DNA of 64,000 nt from contig CALVAX010000003.1 in assembly GCA_944325605.1 (NCBI GenBank), positions 149,491-213,490 on the forward strand, read 5' to 3'. Position 1 is the stretch's first letter, and the number at the start of each line of letters is the position of its first letter. Under the pieces are notes generated by a model that was not told the origin of the DNA, made no database searches, and worked only from the letters and a program-made list of their open reading frames with translations. A program made the translations under genes and the position numbers. This DNA is from Candidatus Gastranaerophilales bacterium (GTDB taxonomy: Bacteria; Cyanobacteriota; Vampirovibrionia; Gastranaerophilales; Gastranaerophilaceae). Positions 16,541-25,321 of this stretch are shown piece after piece.

Positions 16541-17080
16541 ATGAAAAAGTTTTTGATAATGTTTTTTATATTCCTTTGTGCCTGTGCTAACACTGCATTT
16601 GCTGAAGGTGATCTCTGGGACAACTTCGGCGATACAAACGTTTACGGCCAAAAACCTGTCACAGACGAAGAATTCGAAAAAGCTCTCGAAAGCAAAAAAG
16701 GCAAGCCTAAAAAGCCAAAAGATAGACTTCTCAGAAACGGCGAGGCTTTTCAGGAAAGCAATGAAACCGAAGTTCTATCAAAAATGCCCGCGGAACTCCC
16801 CATCCTTCTTGTGCCCGCAAATCTCGAAATTAAAAAAGATGTTATTCTTCCTGTCGGTCACTATCAGGTTAAAGGAGTAAAAAAAGACGGCAAAATCTTC
16901 CTTCAGCTTTTCCAGTCAAGCGAATTGCTCGCAAGCATTCCGGCCATTGAAACCAAAGACGATTTCGGCGAAGATGAAATTAATTTCGTAAGGCTTATCG
17001 GTGTGAACGAAAATCAGGTTAAAATAATTTTCGGCTCGCTTGATTTTAATGCCTATGCTGTTGTGAAAATTGCGCAGTAA
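16541..17080 (+). CDS. Exported protein, function unknown
   Basis: The 179-residue protein has a signal peptide (MKKFLIMFFIFLCACANTAFA). The CAC could be a lipobox, but the sequence around it, FFIFLCAC, is only a fair match. A Lys-rich linker around residues 50-65 is followed by a beta-rich domain (ELPILLVPANLEIKKDVILPVGHYQVKG). That domain resembles small envelope proteins but no named family is clear. The gene has no ribosome binding site and a promoter right at the start. deoB follows 42 nt later. Confidence 0.65.
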   Translation: MKKFLIMFFIFLCACANTAFAEGDLWDNFGDTNVYGQKPVTDEEFEKALESKKGKPKKPKDRLLRNGEAFQESNETEVLSKMPAELPILLVPANLEIKKDVILPVGHYQVKGVKKDGKIFLQLFQSSELLASIPAIETKDDFGEDEINFVRLIGVNENQVKIIFGSLDFNAYAVVKIAQ

Positions 17081-17125
17081 AATTGTTATTTTTTGATATA
17101 ATAAAATGTAAAAGGGGGCAGTGTG

Positions 17126-18301
17126 ATGAAAAGAGCCATAATAATCGTTATTGACAGTATGGGTATAGGCGCAATGCCGGATTGTAAAGATTTTGGCGAT
17201 ATTCCGGAGTGCAATACGCTTAAAAATGTTTGTGAATTCAACGGTGGGCTGAATGTTCCGGTTCTCGAAAGTATGGGTTTGGGAAATATTCAGGATTTTA
17301 AAGGAATTTCTCCTGTCGAAAACCCGACAGCACAATACGGAACAATGATTGAAAAATCAAAAGGCAAAGATACAACAACAGGCCACTGGGAAATCGCAGG
17401 TCTTGTCAGCGAAAAGCCTTTCGCAACTTTTCCTGACGGGTTCCCGAAAGAACTTATTGATAAATTTGTTGAAGAAACCGGCTGCGGCGGCGTTCTGGCT
17501 AATTGCCCCGCCAGCGGAACGGCTATTATCGAAAAGTTGAACGATGAACATCACAAAACAAAATTTCCTATTGTCTACACGAGCGCTGACAGCGTTTTTC
17601 AGATTGCGCTGGATACGGATTTAATTCCGCTTGAAACACTTTACGACTGGTGCGAAAAAGCCCGCAGAATTCTTGATGAAGGCGGTTACAACGTTTCAAG
17701 AGTAATTGCCCGTCCTTACAAAATAATCGACGGAAAGCCGACCAGAATTTCAAAAGACAGGCGCGACTATTCAATGGTTCCGTCAAGAACTGTTTTGAAT
17801 GAGATTAAGGAACAGGGCGGAAGGGTTATCGGAATTGGCAAAATCGAAGATATATTCTCAAAATCCGGTATAACCCACGCAATCCATACGGGTTCCAATA
17901 AAGAAGGGCTGGAGCTTACTCTGAAAGCCGTTAAAGAAGAACTTGACCTTGATAAAATCGCATATAAAGATTACAAAAAACAGGAGTCGAAGTTTGATTT
18001 GATTTTTACAAACCTCGTGGATACAGATATGCTTTTCGGTCACAGAAATGACGCTGAAGGTTACGGCAGGGCAATAGAAGAAATTGATACGTATTTAGCG
18101 AAAATACTTCCCGAAATGAAAGAAGATGATGTGCTGTTTATTACGGCAGATCATGGCTGCGATCCAACGGTTCCCGGAACCGATCATACAAGAGAAATGG
18201 TGCCTCTGTTAATTTACGGACATTCTGTAACCCCTGAAAATATCGGTAAAATTACAGGGTTTGATTATGTTGCCGATCGTATCAGAACTCTTGCAAAGTA
18301 A
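17126..18301 (+). CDS. deoB: Phosphopentomutase
   Basis: DeoB interconverts ribose-1-phosphate or deoxyribose-1-phosphate with the 5-phosphates, in nucleoside salvage. The 391-residue protein is of family length and shows the alkaline-phosphatase-fold metal sites: IVIDSMGIGAMPD at the N-terminus, the KGKDTTTGHWE catalytic Thr region, NLVDTDMLFGHRND, and FITADHGCDPT followed by DHTREMVPLL. The ATG at 17126 is preferred to the GTG three bases earlier because of spacing from GGGGG. It is followed by a ferredoxin gene that has its own promoter inside the deoB end. Confidence 0.95.
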   Translation: MKRAIIIVIDSMGIGAMPDCKDFGDIPECNTLKNVCEFNGGLNVPVLESMGLGNIQDFKGISPVENPTAQYGTMIEKSKGKDTTTGHWEIAGLVSEKPFATFPDGFPKELIDKFVEETGCGGVLANCPASGTAIIEKLNDEHHKTKFPIVYTSADSVFQIALDTDLIPLETLYDWCEKARRILDEGGYNVSRVIARPYKIIDGKPTRISKDRRDYSMVPSRTVLNEIKEQGGRVIGIGKIEDIFSKSGITHAIHTGSNKEGLELTLKAVKEELDLDKIAYKDYKKQESKFDLIFTNLVDTDMLFGHRNDAEGYGRAIEEIDTYLAKILPEMKEDDVLFITADHGCDPTVPGTDHTREMVPLLIYGHSVTPENIGKITGFDYVADRIRTLAK

Positions 18302-18318
18302 AATTTTTATTATATAAT
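18291..18318 (+). promoter_or_regulatory. Promoter of the ferredoxin gene
   Basis: TTGCAA at 18291-18296 and a perfect TATAAT at 18313-18318 are 16 bp apart and overlap the end of deoB. A short hairpin (GTGAAATTATTTCAC) and an AAGGAG ribosome binding site follow. Confidence 0.65.
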
Positions 18319-18367
18319 GCTGATGTGAAATTATTTCACAAAGTCGAAATAAGATAAGGAGAAAAAA

Positions 18368-18544
18368 ATGAACGTAAAAGTTAATGATTCATGCATTGCA
18401 TGCGGCGCTTGCGAATCTATTTGTGACGCTGTATTTTCAGTGGAAGATGTAGCTAAAGTTAACGAATCCGCTGTTGCTGATAACGAAGATTGCGTTAAAG
18501 AAGCTGCTGATGCATGCCCTGTAGGTGCTATCGAAGTTGAATAG
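18368..18544 (+). CDS. Small 4Fe-4S ferredoxin
   Basis: This 58-residue protein is a single-cluster bacterial ferredoxin. Cys9, Cys12 and Cys15 form CxxCxxC and Cys50 (CPVGAIEV) completes the likely cluster ligands. Cys19 and Cys42 are placed to form the disulfide seen in Thermotoga- and Desulfovibrio-type one-cluster ferredoxins. It would shuttle low-potential electrons in anaerobic metabolism. It has its own promoter, an AAGGAG ribosome binding site and a strong terminator, so it is monocistronic and probably abundant. Acidic composition fits the family. Confidence 0.93.
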   Translation: MNVKVNDSCIACGACESICDAVFSVEDVAKVNESAVADNEDCVKEAADACPVGAIEVE

Positions 18545-18576
18545 CAGTTATAATTTGTAATAATACTAAAAACATA

Positions 18577-18615
18577 AGAAGGTTTTGTGAATATTGCAAA
18601 ACCTTCTTTGTTTTT
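18577..18615 (+). terminator. Terminator of the ferredoxin gene
   Basis: AGAAGGTTTTG and CAAAACCTTCT form an 11-bp perfect stem with a 9-nt loop, followed by TTGTTTTT. Confidence 0.85.
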
Positions 18616-18683
18616 AATGAAATTGCCCGGAATCTGTTTTTTTGATACTATTTTGTAGTAAAGAATTAAAGGAGTTTTAATTT

Positions 18684-18962
18684 ATGGCAACAGAAGTAAA
18701 AGCAAGCCACATTCTGGTAAAAACACCCGAACAAATAGAAACGTTGAAAGAACGTCTTGCACAGGGGGAAACTTTTGAAGACCTTGCAAAAAAATGTTCA
18801 CTGTGCCCTTCCGGTCAAAAAGGCGGAGATTTAGGCTACTTTGGCCGCGGTGAAATGGTTAAAGAATTTGAAGATGCATGTTTTGATACGGATGTTGACG
18901 AGATGACGGTTGTTGAAACCGAATTCGGCTGGCATTTGATAAAGGTAACCGGTAAATTCTAA
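18684..18962 (+). CDS. Parvulin-type peptidyl-prolyl isomerase
   Basis: The 92-residue single-domain parvulin lacks a signal peptide, so it is cytoplasmic. Conserved features are KASHILVKTPEQ, FEDLAKKCSLCPSGQKGGDLGYFGRGEMV, FE and the terminal FGWHLIKV. Parvulins speed cis-trans isomerisation of peptidyl-proline bonds. It resembles E. coli PpiC in size. An AAAGGAG ribosome binding site is upstream, and its stop overlaps the start of the aminopeptidase P gene (TAATG), so the two are coupled. Confidence 0.92.
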   Translation: MATEVKASHILVKTPEQIETLKERLAQGETFEDLAKKCSLCPSGQKGGDLGYFGRGEMVKEFEDACFDTDVDEMTVVETEFGWHLIKVTGKF

Positions 18963-20518
18963 TGAATGAAATTATTGAAAAAGCACGTGAATTTATGAAG
19001 TCAGAGAAGATTGATTTTCTGCTTGTGAATTCTACAAATGAGTTTCTTGTCGAATACAACAGATTATGCGAAAACGCAAGGTATTTGCTGACGGGTTTTT
19101 CCGGCTCAACAGGCGATGCTTTATTGAGTCATAATAAGATTTACCTGTTTGTTGACGGGAGATATCATATTCAGGCGGATTTGGAAACCGATCCGAAAGT
19201 CGTGACAGTTGTAAAACTTCAAACAGGTCAGAGCCAGCTCGGCGAAATGTCAAAAATTATTCCGCATCATGCAGTTGTCGGCGTCTGCGGAAAGAAAAAT
19301 TCCCGAAAATGTCTTGAAGAAATGGAAAAACATTTTAAAGTAAAACTTCTGGATTTTGACGGGATTGAAACTGAAGCGCCGGATTTCGGAGTAATTGAGG
19401 ATATACAGGAATGCGTCTGCGGGCAGTCTGCAGAGGAAAAAATCAGAAATATTCAAAAGACTCTGGATTACAACGAGTCAATTCTTTTTACAAATCCGGA
19501 GGATGTTTCTTATCTTTATAACAAACGTGATTTTTTAAAGCCTTACAGTTCGAAAATTCTTGCAAAAGCTTTGATAACATCAAGCCAGGATATATTTTTC
19601 ACTGAAGAAAAGCTGAAAAATTTTGATAAATACATAACCTCAGATATCGTTTATGTTGATGAAAAAACGATAACGGCGCATGATTATCTTCTTCTGGGCA
19701 GACGTGCAAGAATTATGAAAGAAAATCCTGTCCATGCAATGAGAACGGTTAAAAATGACACAGAAATTGCGCATCTGAAAACAGCTTTCGGAAGAACTGA
19801 TATGGCGGTTTTAGCTATAAGAGATTATATAGAAAATAATGACGGAATATCAGAATATGATATAGACCAAAAACTGGAAGAATATTTCAAAGAATTTGGT
19901 GCAAAAAGTCTGAGTTTCAAATCAATTGTTGCGCATAACCGGAATTCTGCATTGGCTCATTATTCAAAATCTTCAAAAGAAGAAATAATAAAAGACGGCA
20001 GTCTTGTTTTAATAGATTGCGGAGCGTACTATGAAGGCGGACTTGCAACTGATATTACAAGAGTTTTTGTGAAAGGCACTCCGACTGAGCTGCAGAGAAA
20101 AGTTTATACAACTGTTCTCAAGGCGTTTTTGAATGCTTTTAACTATTCAATGGCATCTGACACAACAGGGTATGAAATAGATAATCTGGCAAGAACAATT
20201 TTTGACGAAAATAAAATTGATGGGTTTGTCTTTAATCATGGACTCGGGCATGGTATCGGCATAAATGTTCACGAAGCACCGCCGAACTTAGGGTGCGGAG
20301 AAATAGCCAAAACGCCGATAAAAGAAAATATGTGTTTTACAATAGAACCGGGGCTTTATAATAAAGATTACTTCGGTGTAAGACTTGAAAATTCCTGTTA
20401 TTTTAAAGATGGAAAAATCAATTCATTTACTTCAATGTGTTATGAAAAAAAACTTATAGATTATTCGCTTTTAACAGAGCAGGAAAAAGAATGGCTCGGG
20501 CAGTTTGAGGTTAAGTGA
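18962..20518 (+). CDS. Aminopeptidase P family protein (M24)
   Basis: The 518-residue protein has a creatinase-like N-terminal domain, with SGSTGDALLS and LFVDGRYHIQAD, and a C-terminal pita-bread M24 domain. Metal ligands are visible as LIDCGAYYEGGLATDITR, the FNHGLGHGIG His, the EAPP segment and TIEPGLY, followed by GVRLEN. Such enzymes release N-terminal residues ahead of proline. It lies between the parvulin gene and an rRNA methyltransferase gene with one-base overlaps on both sides, so it is in an operon. It may join the parvulin in handling proline-containing peptides. Confidence 0.9.
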   Translation: MNEIIEKAREFMKSEKIDFLLVNSTNEFLVEYNRLCENARYLLTGFSGSTGDALLSHNKIYLFVDGRYHIQADLETDPKVVTVVKLQTGQSQLGEMSKIIPHHAVVGVCGKKNSRKCLEEMEKHFKVKLLDFDGIETEAPDFGVIEDIQECVCGQSAEEKIRNIQKTLDYNESILFTNPEDVSYLYNKRDFLKPYSSKILAKALITSSQDIFFTEEKLKNFDKYITSDIVYVDEKTITAHDYLLLGRRARIMKENPVHAMRTVKNDTEIAHLKTAFGRTDMAVLAIRDYIENNDGISEYDIDQKLEEYFKEFGAKSLSFKSIVAHNRNSALAHYSKSSKEEIIKDGSLVLIDCGAYYEGGLATDITRVFVKGTPTELQRKVYTTVLKAFLNAFNYSMASDTTGYEIDNLARTIFDENKIDGFVFNHGLGHGIGINVHEAPPNLGCGEIAKTPIKENMCFTIEPGLYNKDYFGVRLENSCYFKDGKINSFTSMCYEKKLIDYSLLTEQEKEWLGQFEVK

Positions 20519-21270
20519 TGGAAAAAATAACAAGCGTATCAAACGTTCTGGTTAAAGAAACGGCAAAGCTTTCACAGAAAAAATACCGGGAAGAATCCGG
20601 AAAATTTTTGCTTGAAGGTTATAAAACCATATCCGAAGCTTTTGCCTCTGATATTGATATTGAATATGTTTTTGTAAATGAACATCATTTAGAAAAATAT
20701 GATTTTTTAAAACAAAAATTAATACCGGCATCAGAGGCGGTTTTGAAGAAGATTTCAACAACAGAAAGCGCTCCTGATGCCGTTGGTGTTGCTGTTCAAA
20801 AAAATATTGACAAGAAAAATCTCCGGTTAAAAAATAAGGTTTTGCTGATAGAAAATATAAAAGATGCAGGGAATCTGGGGACAATTCTTCGAACAGCATC
20901 AGCATTCGGTATAGAACTGGTTGTTTTGTTCGGGGATTGTGTTGATTTGTACAATCCGAAAGTTGTGCGTTCTGCCGTCGGATGCCTATGGAAAATTCCG
21001 GTTATTCACCTGACAGATATTGAATTTATAAAAACGGAATTTAAAAATCACACAAAAATAGCAACACTGCCGCGTTCGAAAAATCTGCTTTCAAAATTCA
21101 AACCAGAGCCGCCTTTTGTCGTGATGTTCGGCAGCGAAGCCGACGGGTTAAGCCGTGATTTAATAGACATTTCGGACAAAGATGTGAAAATAGAAATGAT
21201 GGAAAATGTAGAATCTTTAAACTTAAGTATTTCTTGCGGTATAGTTTTATACAAATTGTTAATAAACTAG
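20518..21270 (+). CDS. TrmH/SpoU family RNA 2'-O-methyltransferase
   Basis: The 250-residue protein has an N-terminal substrate-binding domain (EESGKFLLEGYKTISEAF) and a SPOUT domain. The SPOUT motifs are ENIKDAGNLGTILRTASAFG (motif 1), VRSAVGCLWKIPV (motif 2) and LSISCGIVLY at the end (motif 3). Members 2'-O-methylate ribose in rRNA or tRNA; RlmB-type substrates are likely but cannot be fixed from sequence. The ATG at 20518 is used instead of the GTG at 20515. It overlaps the aminopeptidase stop codon (TGATG). Confidence 0.88.
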   Translation: MEKITSVSNVLVKETAKLSQKKYREESGKFLLEGYKTISEAFASDIDIEYVFVNEHHLEKYDFLKQKLIPASEAVLKKISTTESAPDAVGVAVQKNIDKKNLRLKNKVLLIENIKDAGNLGTILRTASAFGIELVVLFGDCVDLYNPKVVRSAVGCLWKIPVIHLTDIEFIKTEFKNHTKIATLPRSKNLLSKFKPEPPFVVMFGSEADGLSRDLIDISDKDVKIEMMENVESLNLSISCGIVLYKLLIN

Positions 21271-21322
21271 CAAAAAAATTTATGTTTGTTTTTTAGTATA
21301 AACGGAAAATTGAGGAAAAGAC

Positions 21323-22129
21323 TTGGCAATTAACAGTGTACACAACAGGATAGCATTTCCGAGGCTGACGAATAATCAGATAGGCATGCTTATGAAGATG
21401 ACGCCTCCGGAAAAAAAAGAAGAAACTAAACCTCCGGTAATAGTAGAACCTGACCTTCCTCCTCCTCCGCCGCAAAGAGAGCGGAGAGATAATGCAAAGT
21501 ATTATATAGGTGCGGCAGCGATTGCAGCCTCGACTATAGCCGGGATATATCTTTACAGAACAAGACTTAAAGAAACTCCGGTTGAAGATTTTGAAAATGC
21601 GGCAGAGCCGATTAATTATTATGCATTTAAGCTTGTTGAACATGCAAAAGATAAGGTTTTGGAAATTTTTAATAAATGTCCTGACCTCGGTTTTTCAAAC
21701 AGAGTTGAAACTGTTTATCAACAGCGGGTCAGGGTTGATAAAAACGGCAAATCAATTTTAAAGAAAGCAGATAAAGTTTACAAAGATCGCGGTCTTAAAC
21801 GTATTGATAGGATTTCCCGTCCCGGAGGTGCCGTCCAATCTAAATTTGTCAGAGCCGACGGTAGTGTGCGTGCTCAGATAGACTGGGACGATGACGGAAA
21901 TCTATTTAAGTATTTTATCAAAGATGACCGCGGAAATATTGTAAGAGATTACAACTATACTAATGAAGGACTTTCAACTAAGACTTATTACAATAAAGAG
22001 AATATCAAAATGAAAGAAGTTTGCTATAACGGCAAAGGCTGGACTTATGAGAGAAACTATGATGATAACGGATCTTTTCTTGATCAGTATGAAATAAAAC
22101 CTGAGCTTAAAAATCCTTCAGCAGAATAA
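21323..22129 (+). CDS. Single-pass membrane protein with repeat-like C-terminus
   Basis: This 268-residue protein starts at TTG, six bases after GAGGA. Residues 30-60 are Pro/Glu/Lys-rich. A transmembrane helix lies at about residues 62-80 (IGAAAIAASTIAGIYLY). The C-terminal 120 residues have a recurrent pattern of hydrophobic strands with Gly/Asp turns (RADGSVRAQIDWDDDGNLFKY, DDRGNIVRDYNYTNEG, YYNKENIKMKEVCYNGKG). The pattern recalls MORN or YD-type antitoxin/export repeats. Function is unknown. It probably belongs to a lineage-specific family, as its N-terminus is short and polar. Confidence 0.6.
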   Translation: MAINSVHNRIAFPRLTNNQIGMLMKMTPPEKKEETKPPVIVEPDLPPPPPQRERRDNAKYYIGAAAIAASTIAGIYLYRTRLKETPVEDFENAAEPINYYAFKLVEHAKDKVLEIFNKCPDLGFSNRVETVYQQRVRVDKNGKSILKKADKVYKDRGLKRIDRISRPGGAVQSKFVRADGSVRAQIDWDDDGNLFKYFIKDDRGNIVRDYNYTNEGLSTKTYYNKENIKMKEVCYNGKGWTYERNYDDNGSFLDQYEIKPELKNPSAE

Positions 22130-22178
22130 AAATATATTTATGAGAGTTTTCAGTTCACTTTTGTAGTAAGATATACAT

Positions 22179-23576
22179 ATGGATATTGCAGAAGTTAAAA
22201 GAATATGGAATGAAATAAAGACAGAGCTCAGGGATGTAATTCCGGCGCATGCTTTTTATTCCTGGGTTGATGCGATTGAACCCGCCGGATTTGATAATGA
22301 TATTTTTTCTTTGATTACGGTTCATCAGCTTGCGCCCCAGATTGTAAGGCAGAATTATTATAAACAAATCAGCGGAGCTTTGAAAAAATACTTTGGACGG
22401 GATGTTGATTTTGACATCCAGTATGACGCTTCGCTTGCTGAAAAATACGTAAAAGAAAAGAAGAAAGAAAGTGCTAAAGTCAAATCTGTTCATGCGGATG
22501 AAGATGAAGAACAAAAGAAGGTTCTGGATAATCTTTCAAAAATGCAGTCTTTTTCAAACCTCAACTTAAAATATAAATTTGACAACTATGTGGTTGGTGA
22601 GAATAACCGGTTTGCCTATGCAGTCGCAATGGCAGTTGCCAAAAATCCGGCTAAAAAATACAATCCGTTATTTATTTACGGAGCCTCGGGGCTTGGTAAA
22701 ACCCATCTTATGCAGGCAATCGGACATTATATAATTTTTAACAAACCAAAATTAAAAGTCCGTTATATCAAAACAGAAGACTATTTTAATGAGGTTATAA
22801 AAAATATTCAATGCAATGACAGAATTTCCAGAATGGATAAGTTCCGGCAAAAATACAGAAATGTTGATGTGCTGTTGATAGATGATATTCAGTTTTTAGA
22901 ATCTAAAAAGGCTACAATGGAAGAGATTTTCCATACATTTGACAGTCTTCACAATAACAACAAGCAGATTGTCATAACGTCAGACAGGCAGCCGAAAGAT
23001 ATTCCGACACTTCCGGACAGACTGAGAACAAGGTTTGAAATGGGGATTATGGTTGATATTACGCCTCCCGATTTTGAAACACGCGTTGCAATTCTCAAAA
23101 ATCTTGCAGAACAGGTCGGACTTGAGGTTCCGTTTGATGTGTATGAATATATTGCAAAGAATTTTGTATCAAACGTGAGAGAGCTGGAAGGCGCATTTAA
23201 TAAAGTAAGCGCTTTTGCAGATATTGAAGGTATTCCGGTAACATTAGAATTTGCCAGAAAAGTTTTGAATTGTGAAGCTTCTAAAAAAGAACTTACGATA
23301 GAAGATATAGCAAAAGTTACAGCCCGTTATTATTCTGTGTCTGTAGAAGATTTCAAAAGTGCTTCAAGAAACCAGAAAGTTTCCGGCTCAAGACATGTTG
23401 CAGTGTATCTTTCAAGAACAATGACAGACAGTAGTTTTGAAAATATAGCGGAATTCTTTAACAAAAAACATACCACAATGCTTTATTCTTACGAAAAAAT
23501 TCGTGATGAACTTAAAAAAGATAAAAATCTTGAAAAAGCTGTGGCTGAAATTAAATCTGAATTAAAGGAAGCTTAG
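22179..23576 (+). CDS. dnaA: Chromosomal replication initiator DnaA
   Basis: The 465-residue protein has all four DnaA domains. Domain I is at residues 1-80 and a charged linker runs to about 125. The AAA+ domain follows, with Walker A GASGLGKT at 168-175, Walker B LLIDDIQFL near 232 and a sensor box. Domain IV is C-terminal with the HTH signature VSGSRHVAVYLSR and KKHTTML. DnaA-ATP opens the origin and starts replication. No clear DnaA boxes (TTATCCACA) are seen around the gene, and dnaN and gyrB are not adjacent, so this is probably not the origin. There is no ribosome binding site. ruvA follows two bases later. Confidence 0.97.
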   Translation: MDIAEVKRIWNEIKTELRDVIPAHAFYSWVDAIEPAGFDNDIFSLITVHQLAPQIVRQNYYKQISGALKKYFGRDVDFDIQYDASLAEKYVKEKKKESAKVKSVHADEDEEQKKVLDNLSKMQSFSNLNLKYKFDNYVVGENNRFAYAVAMAVAKNPAKKYNPLFIYGASGLGKTHLMQAIGHYIIFNKPKLKVRYIKTEDYFNEVIKNIQCNDRISRMDKFRQKYRNVDVLLIDDIQFLESKKATMEEIFHTFDSLHNNNKQIVITSDRQPKDIPTLPDRLRTRFEMGIMVDITPPDFETRVAILKNLAEQVGLEVPFDVYEYIAKNFVSNVRELEGAFNKVSAFADIEGIPVTLEFARKVLNCEASKKELTIEDIAKVTARYYSVSVEDFKSASRNQKVSGSRHVAVYLSRTMTDSSFENIAEFFNKKHTTMLYSYEKIRDELKKDKNLEKAVAEIKSELKEA

Positions 23577-23578
23577 AT

Positions 23579-24196
23579 ATGTATGATTATATAAAAGGGA
23601 TTTTTACATCAAAAACTGCCACATCAAAAGGTGTTTTTTTGACCATAGAAAATAACGGAATAGGGTATTCAGCCGAGGTTATGGCGAGGGATTATGCGCA
23701 GATAGATAAAACCGGTACGGAAGGCAAACTCTATACGGTTTTAATCCACAGAGAAGACAGGATGTCATTGTGTGGATTTTTGCACAAAGAGGACAGAGAT
23801 ATTTTTTCAATTTTGACATCAGTTTCCGGTGTCGGGAGTAAAATGGCGCTTACATTGCTTGATGAATTTCAGTCATCAGAATTAATCGGATTTGTAATCG
23901 GCGGCAACTACAAAGAACTTACAAGAGCCAAAGGTGTCGGGCCAAAGCTTGCGCAGAAAATTATTCTTGAATTAAAAGACAAACTTATGAATTATAACAA
24001 CACAGCTCCGATTGAAGTAAAAACTTCCGCTGTCCGCAATTCTCAGGATATGGAAGATGCCCAAACTGTTCTTATGTCACTCGGGTATGAACGTGATGAG
24101 ATTAAAAATGCATTTTCAAAAGTTTTAGCAACACTGAAAGATAATGCTACAGCCGAAGATATTCTGAAAGAGTCGCTAAAAATTCTTTCTGTTTAA
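23579..24196 (+). CDS. ruvA: Holliday junction DNA helicase subunit RuvA
   Basis: The 205-residue protein has an N-terminal OB fold (residues 1-65), two HhH motifs (SVSGVGSKMALTLL and KGVGPKLAQKIILELKDK) and the C-terminal domain III (AQTVLMSLGYERDEI) that contacts RuvB. RuvA binds four-way junctions and loads RuvB for branch migration. It begins two bases after dnaA stops, so it shares the dnaA transcript. That pairing is unusual and couples replication start and recombination genes. ruvB is not present nearby. Confidence 0.95.
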   Translation: MYDYIKGIFTSKTATSKGVFLTIENNGIGYSAEVMARDYAQIDKTGTEGKLYTVLIHREDRMSLCGFLHKEDRDIFSILTSVSGVGSKMALTLLDEFQSSELIGFVIGGNYKELTRAKGVGPKLAQKIILELKDKLMNYNNTAPIEVKTSAVRNSQDMEDAQTVLMSLGYERDEIKNAFSKVLATLKDNATAEDILKESLKILSV

Positions 24197-24341
24197 ATAC
24201 GTGAAGCGTGAGAAGTGAAGGGTGAAAAACAATCCCCTCGCCCAACGCGGGATCAGCTTGCTTTAAAGCAAAGCAGGTTGAATTTCCTAATCCGACATTA
24301 AATCCTTTTGTTCACAATGACAAAATTTATTCTTGCGACGA

Positions 24342-25319
24342 TTATAAAAGGAACATCCACAAAAATGCCCCGACAGCCATCGCAGGGCCGAACGGAAGAA
24401 TTGTCAAATCACTGTCTTCCTTCATTCCTTTAATAACTCTGAAGCAGGTATAAATTCCGATTGCAAGAAGCACAATGGTCGCAATCAGACAAACAAAAAT
24501 ATTTTCAATCAATCCTGTATTATCAGCATAAGCAAAACCGGCAGCCGCAACAAAGAACAAAATAAGAGAAATCATAGTATTAAAGTCTTTTTTGCTGGCA
24601 AGTTTTTTGAAAAATCCTGGAATAACAATTCCGACCTGAACAACAACGCTTAAAAGAAGCATAATAAGGAATGCTTTGAATCCGAAAAATGCGCCGAGTG
24701 CCGCCGCAATAAAAGTGTCGCCAAGTCCGAAAGCTCTTTTCCCGACCGTAATTTTTCCGACACCTGCAAGCAGTTCCATAACAAGAGCCGACGCTAAAAT
24801 CCCGATTATTGAACCTGTAATCGGCAGAGCCAAAATATTATGAAAATTCATCTCAAAATTTCCGAATTCAGCAACTTGAGTGAAACTGAGATAAATATTA
24901 TAAATAATTCCCGCAATAATCAGGAACCAGGCATGTCCCGAACAGATAACCTGTTCTTTCAAGTCCGTAACAGACATTACAATAAGCCCGCAGCAGCAGA
25001 TGAATGTGAATAGTGCCGTAATTGTCGGATAAAATTTGAACAAGCATGCAACCATAACCAGTCCTGTAAAAAATTCAACAATCGGATATTGAATGCTGAT
25101 TGGGGCATGACAGTATGCGCATTTTCCTCTTAAAAAGATATAAGACAAAACAGGAATATTATGCCAGGGTTTGATTTTGTTGCCGCAGCTTGTGCAATGC
25201 GAAGGCGGCAGAACAATAGATTCTCCTGTCAAACCTCTCAGCGCAACAACGTTTAAAAAGCTCCCGATTATCGTTCCTACAACAAATGTCAGTATAGCGA
25301 CAAGAACTATAATTTCCAT
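24342..25319 (-). CDS. pilD: Prepilin peptidase (type IV leader peptidase)
   Basis: This 325-residue integral membrane aspartyl protease cleaves and often N-methylates type IV prepilins. The N-terminal domain has GSFLNVVALRG and the zinc-binding CTSC...CAYC motifs. The two catalytic aspartates are in VTDLKEQVI and in FGLGDTFIAAALGAFFGF. At least seven membrane segments are visible. It begins two bases after the sigma factor stops (25322), with GGAG in the end of that gene, so the two form an operon. Its substrates probably include the three pilin-like genes at 29778, 35152 and 39846. Confidence 0.92.
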   Translation of the reverse strand: MEIIVLVAILTFVVGTIIGSFLNVVALRGLTGESIVLPPSHCTSCGNKIKPWHNIPVLSYIFLRGKCAYCHAPISIQYPIVEFFTGLVMVACLFKFYPTITALFTFICCCGLIVMSVTDLKEQVICSGHAWFLIIAGIIYNIYLSFTQVAEFGNFEMNFHNILALPITGSIIGILASALVMELLAGVGKITVGKRAFGLGDTFIAAALGAFFGFKAFLIMLLLSVVVQVGIVIPGFFKKLASKKDFNTMISLILFFVAAAGFAYADNTGLIENIFVCLIATIVLLAIGIYTCFRVIKGMKEDSDLTILPFGPAMAVGAFLWMFLL

Positions 25320-25321
25320 TT

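Noticed and set aside
22130..22178. Replication origin next to dnaA
   Set aside because: No TTATCCACA-like boxes or AT-rich unwinding repeats could be found there by eye.
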